Made by a program: the position numbers and the translations under genes. From the NCBI RefSeq assembly GCF_016651255.1, contig NZ_JAEKEG010000022.1:1-40373 (forward strand): 40,373 bases of DNA, read 5' to 3'. The notes beneath the pieces were generated by a model. It was not told the DNA's origin. It made no database searches and saw only the letters and a list, made by a program, of their open reading frames with translations. Source of the stretch: Pseudomonas sp. TH10 (lineage in GTDB: Bacteria; Pseudomonadota; Gammaproteobacteria; Pseudomonadales; Pseudomonadaceae). Each line of letters opens with the position of its first letter. The first letter of the stretch is position 1. Positions 35,237 to 40,373 of this stretch are shown here, piece by piece.

Positions 35237-35372
35237 GGCGGGCCATGGCTTGGCGCTGGGTGGTCGTTTTTTGTACAGTTGCTCGATGTTGCCGGTGCCT
35301 GCTAGGCCGGGCATGCTGCTGGCTGATTTTCTATTTCAGGGCTGCTCCGGTGGCCGAAGCAAGGAGAACACG

Positions 35373-36143
35373 ATGTCCAACACCCTGTTTATCACCGGCG
35401 CAACGTCCGGTTTTGGTGAAGCCTGCGCCCGCCGTTTTGCCGAGGCTGGCTGGAAACTGGTGCTGACCGGCCGTCGTGAAGAACGCCTTGATGCGCTGTG
35501 CGCCGAACTGTCGAAGCAGACTGAAGTGCTCGGTCTGGTCCTCGATGTCCGTGACCGCAAGGCGATGGAAGAGGCGATTGCCAAGCTGCCGCCATCGTTC
35601 GCCAAACTGCGTGGCCTGATCAACAACGCCGGTCTGGCGCTGGGCGTGGACCCGGCGCCGAAATGCGATCTGGACGATTGGGACACCATGGTCGACACCA
35701 ACGTCAAAGGCCTGATGTACGCCACGCGCTTGCTGCTGCCGCGCCTGATCGCCCATGGTCGTGGCGCCGGTATCGTCAACCTCGGCTCCATTGCCGGTAA
35801 CTATCCGTATCCGGGCAGCCACGTGTATGGCGCGACCAAAGCGTTCGTTAAACAGTTTTCGCTGAACCTGCGCTGCGACTTGCAGGGCACGGGTGTGCGG
35901 GTCAGCAACATTGAGCCGGGGCTGTGCGAGAGCGAGTTTTCGCTGGTGCGTTTCGCTGGCGATCAGGAGCGTTACAACGCGACGTACGCGGGTGCCGAGC
36001 CGATCCAGCCGCAGGACATCGCCGAAACGATTTTCTGGGTCATGAATGCGCCTGCGCACATCAACATTAACAGCCTTGAGTTGATGCCGGTGAGCCAGAC
36101 CTGGGCTGGGTTCGCCATTCATCGTGACGGCGGCAAGGCTTGA
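35373..36143 (+). CDS. Short-chain dehydrogenase, YdfG-like (3-hydroxy acid / serine dehydrogenase)
   Basis: The 256-residue SDR has the NADP-binding TGATSGFG (8-15), NNAG (84-87) and the catalytic Ser139-Tyr152-Lys156 set (NLGSIAG, YGATK). The closest pattern is YdfG, which oxidises L-allo-threonine, serine and 3-hydroxy acids with NADP. AAGGAG precedes the start at 35373; a longer in-frame start at 35223 lacks SDR character. A REP pair follows. The substrate is inferred from family resemblance. Confidence 0.9.
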   Translation: MSNTLFITGATSGFGEACARRFAEAGWKLVLTGRREERLDALCAELSKQTEVLGLVLDVRDRKAMEEAIAKLPPSFAKLRGLINNAGLALGVDPAPKCDLDDWDTMVDTNVKGLMYATRLLLPRLIAHGRGAGIVNLGSIAGNYPYPGSHVYGATKAFVKQFSLNLRCDLQGTGVRVSNIEPGLCESEFSLVRFAGDQERYNATYAGAEPIQPQDIAETIFWVMNAPAHININSLELMPVSQTWAGFAIHRDGGKA

Positions 36144-36158
36144 TGCTGGAGTGATGGC

Positions 36159-36246
36159 CATCGCGAGCAAGCTTTGCTCCGACAGGAGAAAGCCTGCTCG
36201 CAGTGAAGGCTGTCAATTGCAGGAGCAAAACTTGCTCGCGATGACG
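36159..36246. repeat. REP inverted-repeat pair, diverged
   Basis: CATCGCGAGCAAGCTTTGCT and AGCAAAACTTGCTCGCGATG are inverted arms, with a third fragment AGCCTGCTCGC between them. It separates two convergent genes. Confidence 0.7.
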
Positions 36247-36255
36247 GCTGCCGGA

Positions 36256-37383
36256 TTAGCCCAGATACTCCGCCAGCCCGCGATAACAGGTCGCCAGGTG
36301 ATAGGGCGTGGTTGAAGGCATATCCTTGCGGCTCACCTGGCCCTGTTCATCACGGCACTCATGCCAGCCTCCGGCATGCAGGAAGTTCTGCTGCAAGGCC
36401 AGGAGTTGACGCAGCACTGCGGCTTCGGCGTCTGGCCGCAAGGTCAGCGCGCGCAGGTATTCCGCCTGGGCCCAGATGCGCTGGGTGGCGTCCCTGGCCT
36501 GGCCGTTCAGCTCGAGCATGGCCTTGACGGCGCCTGAGTGTGGATCCACCCCCGATTGTTCGGTGAAGGCGAACGCCCGCTCCAGTGAGGCGTGCAGCTG
36601 CGAGCCGCGCAGCAGCGGTGACGATTCGAGCAGGAAGTACCATTCAAACTGGTGCCCCGGTTCATACCAGTTATCCACAGCGCCCAGCGGCTTTTCCATC
36701 AGTACGCATTGCTGCGGATCGATGAAGCGTTGCTGCATGGCTGTGCATAACGTCACCAGCATGCTTTGCACAGCGTCGTCCTGGCGTGCCGCCAGCGTCG
36801 CCAGTAAGGCTTCTGCCAGGTGCATCAGGGGGTTCTGCAAGGGCCCGGTTTGCAGCGATGACCAGTCGCGCTCCAGACACGCCTCGTACAGGCCGTCGCC
36901 TGTTGCGAAGCGCTGCGCAATCACCTCCAGCGCGGTATCGAGCACGTGCCCGACTGAAGGCTCGCGCACCTTGTCCCAGTAGTGTGCACAGGCGAACAGG
37001 ATGAACGCGTGGGTGTAGAGGTCCTTGCGCGGGTCCAGTGGCGCGCCCAGCGCGTCGATGCTGTAGAACCAGCCACCGTGTTCGGCGTCGTGGAAGTGTC
37101 GTTGCAGAGAACTGAACAGCTGCGCGCTGCGTTCTTCGGCGGCGGGCACCTGGCCGATCAGGCTGGAAAACACATACAGCTGCCGCGCGCACGCCATGGC
37201 TCGATAACGCTGGGGCGGCAGTGGCGAGTGTTCGGCATCCAGTGCCTCGTAGGGCAGGTCCAGTTCAGCGTTCCAGCCGGGGCCTTGCCACAGTGGCACG
37301 ATCACGTTCTGGAAATGCTGCTGCACCGAGGCGAACAGGGCGGTCAATTCTGGCTGGGAGGCGGAGCGGGAAACAGGCTGCAT
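36256..37383 (-). CDS. AGE family epimerase/isomerase
   Basis: The 375-residue protein resembles N-acylglucosamine 2-epimerase and mannose isomerase proteins, which form an (alpha/alpha)6 barrel. Conserved parts include RYRAMACARQLYVFS near 60-74, DLYTHAFILFACAHYW, and WYEPGHQFEWYFLL with a likely active-site His. Enzymes of this fold interconvert mannose/fructose/glucose or N-acyl sugars, or cellobiose; the residues seen do not decide the substrate. No clear Shine-Dalgarno sequence precedes the ATG at 37383. It has no sugar-pathway neighbours, so its pathway is unknown. Confidence 0.85.
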   Translation of the reverse strand: MQPVSRSASQPELTALFASVQQHFQNVIVPLWQGPGWNAELDLPYEALDAEHSPLPPQRYRAMACARQLYVFSSLIGQVPAAEERSAQLFSSLQRHFHDAEHGGWFYSIDALGAPLDPRKDLYTHAFILFACAHYWDKVREPSVGHVLDTALEVIAQRFATGDGLYEACLERDWSSLQTGPLQNPLMHLAEALLATLAARQDDAVQSMLVTLCTAMQQRFIDPQQCVLMEKPLGAVDNWYEPGHQFEWYFLLESSPLLRGSQLHASLERAFAFTEQSGVDPHSGAVKAMLELNGQARDATQRIWAQAEYLRALTLRPDAEAAVLRQLLALQQNFLHAGGWHECRDEQGQVSRKDMPSTTPYHLATCYRGLAEYLG

Positions 37384-37459
37384 TGGCTGGCGTCGTCACG
37401 GCAGGGGCGATTGCGCGACATGTTAGCAGGCCTGAGAGACACGGTGTCTGTCAGGCCGC

Positions 37460-37598
37460 CATCGCGGGCAAGCCCGGCTCGCACAGGACCAAGGCCGGAA
37501 TCCGGTCAGGGGTATTCACAACCCCCTAGGGGATCCGGGCCGGTACCCCATTGTCTGTCTCCACCGAACCCTGTGGGAGCCGAGCTTGCTCGCGATGA
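37460..37598. repeat. REP inverted-repeat pair with long spacer
   Basis: CATCGCGGGCAAGCCCGGCT and its inverse GGGAGCCGAGCTTGCTCGCG are separated by about 97 bases. The spacer holds ACCCC/GGGGT symmetry (GGGGTATTCACAACCCC) and GGATCCGGGCCGG-rich sequence. It lies between the epimerase start and the end of hupE. Confidence 0.7.
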
Positions 37599-37621
37599 GG
37601 CCTGCCCAGGCCATACAGAAC

Positions 37622-38194
37622 TCAGCCCGCCAGCAACCAGGCCCCGGTCACCGCCGAGGCCGCACCTGCCAGCCTGACCAGTGGCGCCGCTGCCTGCGGC
37701 AGCACTCGAACCACCGCATAACCTGCGGCATGCAATGCCGCCGTCGCCAGGACAAATCCGGCCGCGTAGGCCCATGGGCTGGACATGTCAGGCAGTTCCA
37801 GGCCATGGGCCACGCCATGAAACAGTGCAAACAAAGCCGTTGCCCCGACCGCCATGGCCAAAGGTGGGCGTACCGCCAAAGCCACTGCCAGACCCAAGGC
37901 CAGCACCGACGCCGCGATCCCGCTTTCCAGCGCAGGCATACTCAGACCTTCAAAGCCGCAATATCCGCCAAGCAACATAGTGCCGACGAAGGTGCAAGGC
38001 AGTGCCCAGCGTGCGGCGCCTTGCTGCTGCGCCGCCCACAACCCCACGGCAACCATCGCCAGCAAGTGATCAAGGCCACCGATCGGGTGGCTGATACCCG
38101 CGATCCATCCATTGTCGCCATGGCCCGGGTGGGCAAAGGCGACAGCCGGTGCCAGCAGCAGCGCGATCGCGCCGAGAATGCGTTTAAGTGTCAT
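37622..38194 (-). CDS. HupE/UreJ family nickel permease-like protein
   Basis: The 190-residue membrane protein has an N-terminal signal-like segment (about 1-21, cleavage near AFA-HPGHG), followed by about six membrane helices. The HupE/UreJ motif HPIGGLDHL (His36, Asp42, His43) and a second His-rich FHGVAHGLELP are present; these are thought to bind nickel. It follows ureG by 30 bases with RBS AAGGAAG. Its role is probably nickel (or nickel/cobalt) uptake for urease maturation, by family and operon position. Confidence 0.9.
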   Translation of the reverse strand: MTLKRILGAIALLLAPAVAFAHPGHGDNGWIAGISHPIGGLDHLLAMVAVGLWAAQQQGAARWALPCTFVGTMLLGGYCGFEGLSMPALESGIAASVLALGLAVALAVRPPLAMAVGATALFALFHGVAHGLELPDMSSPWAYAAGFVLATAALHAAGYAVVRVLPQAAAPLVRLAGAASAVTGAWLLAG

Positions 38195-38224
38195 GAATAA
38201 GCTTCCTTGTTGATAAGTCGTGAA

Positions 38225-38839
<615 letters not shown>

Positions 38840-38848
38840 GTGATTCTC

Positions 38849-39523
38849 CTAGGAACGGAATAGACGGCTGTACTGGCGCTCGTGGGCCATACACGCCAGG
38901 GACAGGCCGAAAGCGGCACTGCCAAAGTGTTCGGGGGTGATTCGGGTCGCGTCCTGCTGGGCTTGTTGCAGCAGCGGCAGCAGTTCGCTGGTCAGGCGTT
39001 GGGCGGCTTGCTGGCCCAGCGGCAGGGTTTTCATCAAGACCGCGAGCTGGTTTTCCAGCCAGCTCCACAGCCATGCGGCAAGGGCATCCTGTGGGCTGAT
39101 GCCCCAGGCGCGCGCGGCCAGTGCCCAGCAGAGCGCCAGATGCGGTTCGCTGCATTGTTGGAGAAAGGTGCGGGCGGGCGCGTCGAGTTCCGGCAAGCCG
39201 TTGAGCAGTTGCTGCAACGAATAGCCCATCTGCCGGCTCTCCAGATGCAGCTCGCGGGTTTCGCGACTGGCGCGATGTTCTTCGCAGCGTTGCAGCAACT
39301 CGCTCCAGTTGTCGGCGGCGGCCGCCTCGCAATGAGCCAGTAGCAGCGGCGCTTCAAAACGAGCCAGGTTGAGCAGCAACTGGTCGCTGATCCAGCGTCG
39401 CGCACTGTCGGGGCTGTTCACCCGGCCGTTATCCACCGCCATTTCCAGGCCTTGTGAATAGCTGTAGCCGCCAATCGGCAGTTGCGGACTGGCCAGGCGC
39501 AGCAGCGCCCAGGCCGGATTCAC
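38849..39523 (-). CDS. ureF: Urease accessory protein UreF
   Basis: The 224-residue all-helical protein opens with the UreF motif LLRLASPQLPIGGYSYSQGLE. UreF regulates UreG in the urease activation complex. It starts with GTG that overlaps the ureE stop (GTGA), so it is coupled to ureE. The C-terminal pattern (LSLACMAHERQYSRLFRS) is that of UreF. Confidence 0.96.
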   Translation of the reverse strand: MNPAWALLRLASPQLPIGGYSYSQGLEMAVDNGRVNSPDSARRWISDQLLLNLARFEAPLLLAHCEAAAADNWSELLQRCEEHRASRETRELHLESRQMGYSLQQLLNGLPELDAPARTFLQQCSEPHLALCWALAARAWGISPQDALAAWLWSWLENQLAVLMKTLPLGQQAAQRLTSELLPLLQQAQQDATRITPEHFGSAAFGLSLACMAHERQYSRLFRS

Positions 39524-40020
39524 AGGCGCACGCCGAACTGATGGAGTTTTGGCGCGTAGTTGAAATCTTCGTCGCCGTGACGTGAATGGTGATGGCCGCC
39601 GCCGTAGGCACCGTGTTCCGGCTGGAACGGCGCTTCAATGGCTTCGACCTGTGCACCGAGTTGTTCCAGCATTGCCTTGAGCACGTAGTCGTCGAGCAGG
39701 CGCAGCCAACCATCGCCAACTTGCAGGGCCACGTGGCGATTGCCGAGGTGATACGCGGCGCGGGTCAATTCGAAAGCGTTGGCGCAGGTGACGTGCAGCA
39801 GTTGTTCAGGACGCGCGCAAACGCGGACGATTCGGCCATCTTCGGCTTGCAGGCATTCGCCGTCATGCAGCGGCGCCTGGCCACGCTCCAAAAACAACCC
39901 GACGTCTTCACCCTCGGCACTGAAACAGCGCAAACGGCTTTTACTCCGCGCTTCGAAGGTCAGGTGCAATTCAGCGGCCCAGACGGGTTGGGGGTCGATT
40001 CTGCGGTGAATCACCAGCAT
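39520..40020 (-). CDS. ureE: Urease accessory nickel metallochaperone UreE
   Basis: The 166-residue protein has an N-terminal peptide-binding-like domain, the conserved GNRH at 93-96 with the nickel ligand His96, and a C-terminal His-rich tail (GGHHHSRHGDED, His143-145 and 148). It collects nickel and passes it to UreG. The start at 40020 follows GGAAG; an in-frame ATG eight codons upstream is possible. It is the first gene of the ureE-ureF-ureG-hupE operon. Confidence 0.95.
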   Translation of the reverse strand: MLVIHRRIDPQPVWAAELHLTFEARSKSRLRCFSAEGEDVGLFLERGQAPLHDGECLQAEDGRIVRVCARPEQLLHVTCANAFELTRAAYHLGNRHVALQVGDGWLRLLDDYVLKAMLEQLGAQVEAIEAPFQPEHGAYGGGHHHSRHGDEDFNYAPKLHQFGVRL

Positions 40021-40106
40021 CGGAAAACTTCCAGCTATGGACAATGCTCAGGCTAGAGCAAGGGCCTTGCCAATCGGACGAGATGTAGGAAATCCCTGTC
40101 GGAGCG

Positions 40107-40120
40107 TAGGAAATATCCTA
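40107..40120. promoter_or_regulatory. TAGGAAATATCCTA palindrome upstream of ureE
   Basis: TAGGA-AATA-TCCTA has perfect arms, and a related half-site GTAGGAAATCC lies at 40085-40095. The sequence falls in the 178-base gap between ureE and the next gene, 87 bases before ureE, and may be a response regulator site; no known consensus is claimed. Confidence 0.35.
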
Positions 40121-40198
40121 ATTAGTCGACTGGTTTGCCTGATGTTGGTGCGCCGCATTTTGGTGCTGCACCATCTTGTGGCGGATGGGCGGAATCAC

Positions 40199-40373
40199 TT
40201 ACTCCGTGCTGCCAAGCCCTTGCCAGTGCTTGAGGCCGATAAAGATGAAACGTAATTGCTGGGTAATCTTTGCCTGCGGCGTCAGGTGATCAGGCAGGGC
40301 TTCGGCCGGCGGGTCGATGATGTCCGGCAAAGTGGCGAACACGCTTTTGACGATCAGGTCGGCCATGACATTC
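40199..40373 (-). CDS. C-terminal part of a regulator-like protein, possibly TetR family (DesT-like)
   Basis: The frame is open on the minus strand from the window edge to a TAA at 40199-40201, giving about 58 residues (MADLIVKSVFATLPDIIDPP, then KITQQLRFIFIGLKHWQG). The QLRFIFIGLKHWQG ending is like the last helices of fatty-acid TetR regulators such as FabR or DesT. In P. aeruginosa desT is adjacent to ureE, which supports this by position. A separate short gene starting at ATG 40366 cannot be excluded. Confidence 0.5.
   Translation of the reverse strand, partial: NVMADLIVKSVFATLPDIIDPPAEALPDHLTPQAKITQQLRFIFIGLKHWQGLGSTE

Noticed and set aside
34897..35246. Open frames of 92 codons (plus) and 103 codons (minus) in the DnaA-box region
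   Set aside because: No RBS, no recognisable composition, and they overlap the repeat copies; non-coding DNA is more likely.
35373..36143. Dehydrogenase considered as FabG
   Set aside because: The TGATSGFGEACARRFA start and NYPYPGSHVYGATKAF block fit YdfG better, and no fatty acid synthesis genes are adjacent.
40037..40255. Plus-strand frame of 72 codons at the right edge
   Set aside because: It overlaps the minus-strand coding end at 40199 onward and has no RBS or recognisable domain.

Overview
The window is chromosomal DNA from a Pseudomonas of the fluorescens lineage. The evidence is GC-rich coding sequence, an azurin gene, the rnr-rlmB-rpsF-rpsR-rplI-dnaB order, paired REP repeats of the GGGAGC...GCTCGCGA type, and gene neighbourhoods that match P. 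aeruginosa and P. putida loci from memory. It looks like housekeeping backbone with a few accessory modules. There is no prophage, insertion sequence or CRISPR array.

Layout. 1-357 is the C-terminal end of a chemotaxis receptor. 481-3059 (minus) is a ferric-iron ABC importer (HitA/HitB type) behind a candidate Fur box. 3371-3725 holds two identical tRNA-Leu(CAG) genes, each with its own promoter and terminator. 3950-11244 is RNase R, RlmB, the S6/S18/membrane protein/L9 operon with a candidate S6:S18 leader RNA, a terminator, and DnaB. 11433-13745 is a YgiQ-type radical SAM protein. 13966-20705 is a three-gene transglutaminase / DUF2126 / ATP-grasp / alpha-E cluster, a poorly characterised predicted amide-ligase system; its middle gene carries a one-base frameshift. 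20889-22518 has a small charged protein, a LOG-family nucleotide hydrolase and azurin with an Anr-type box. 22705-24760 (minus) is pncB-nadE for NAD salvage. 24989-28993 is a LysR regulator divergent from amaB and amaA (pipecolate branch of lysine catabolism). 29362-34537 is a complete branched-chain amino acid-type ABC importer behind a consensus sigma-54 promoter. 34540-35372 is a long non-coding stretch with a terminator, a REP pair, and a cluster of DnaA-box-like sites in a duplicated 64-nt element. 35373-36143 is a YdfG-like dehydrogenase, and 36256-37383 (minus) an AGE-family epimerase. 37622-40020 (minus) is ureE-ureF-ureG-hupE for urease nickel maturation, and 40199-40373 is the end of a probable TetR regulator.

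Themes. Nitrogen acquisition recurs: a sigma-54-driven amino acid importer, the lysine/pipecolate genes and urease accessory genes. Metal handling also recurs: iron import, copper azurin, and nickel delivery. About a dozen inverted-repeat pairs of two related families separate most transcription units; two of them lie inside apparent operons. The observations most worth checking are the amide-ligase cluster and its frameshift, the DnaA-box cluster at 34.7-35.2 kb, the perfect -24/-12 promoter at 29.29 kb, and a pair of compensating frameshifts in the iron permease.
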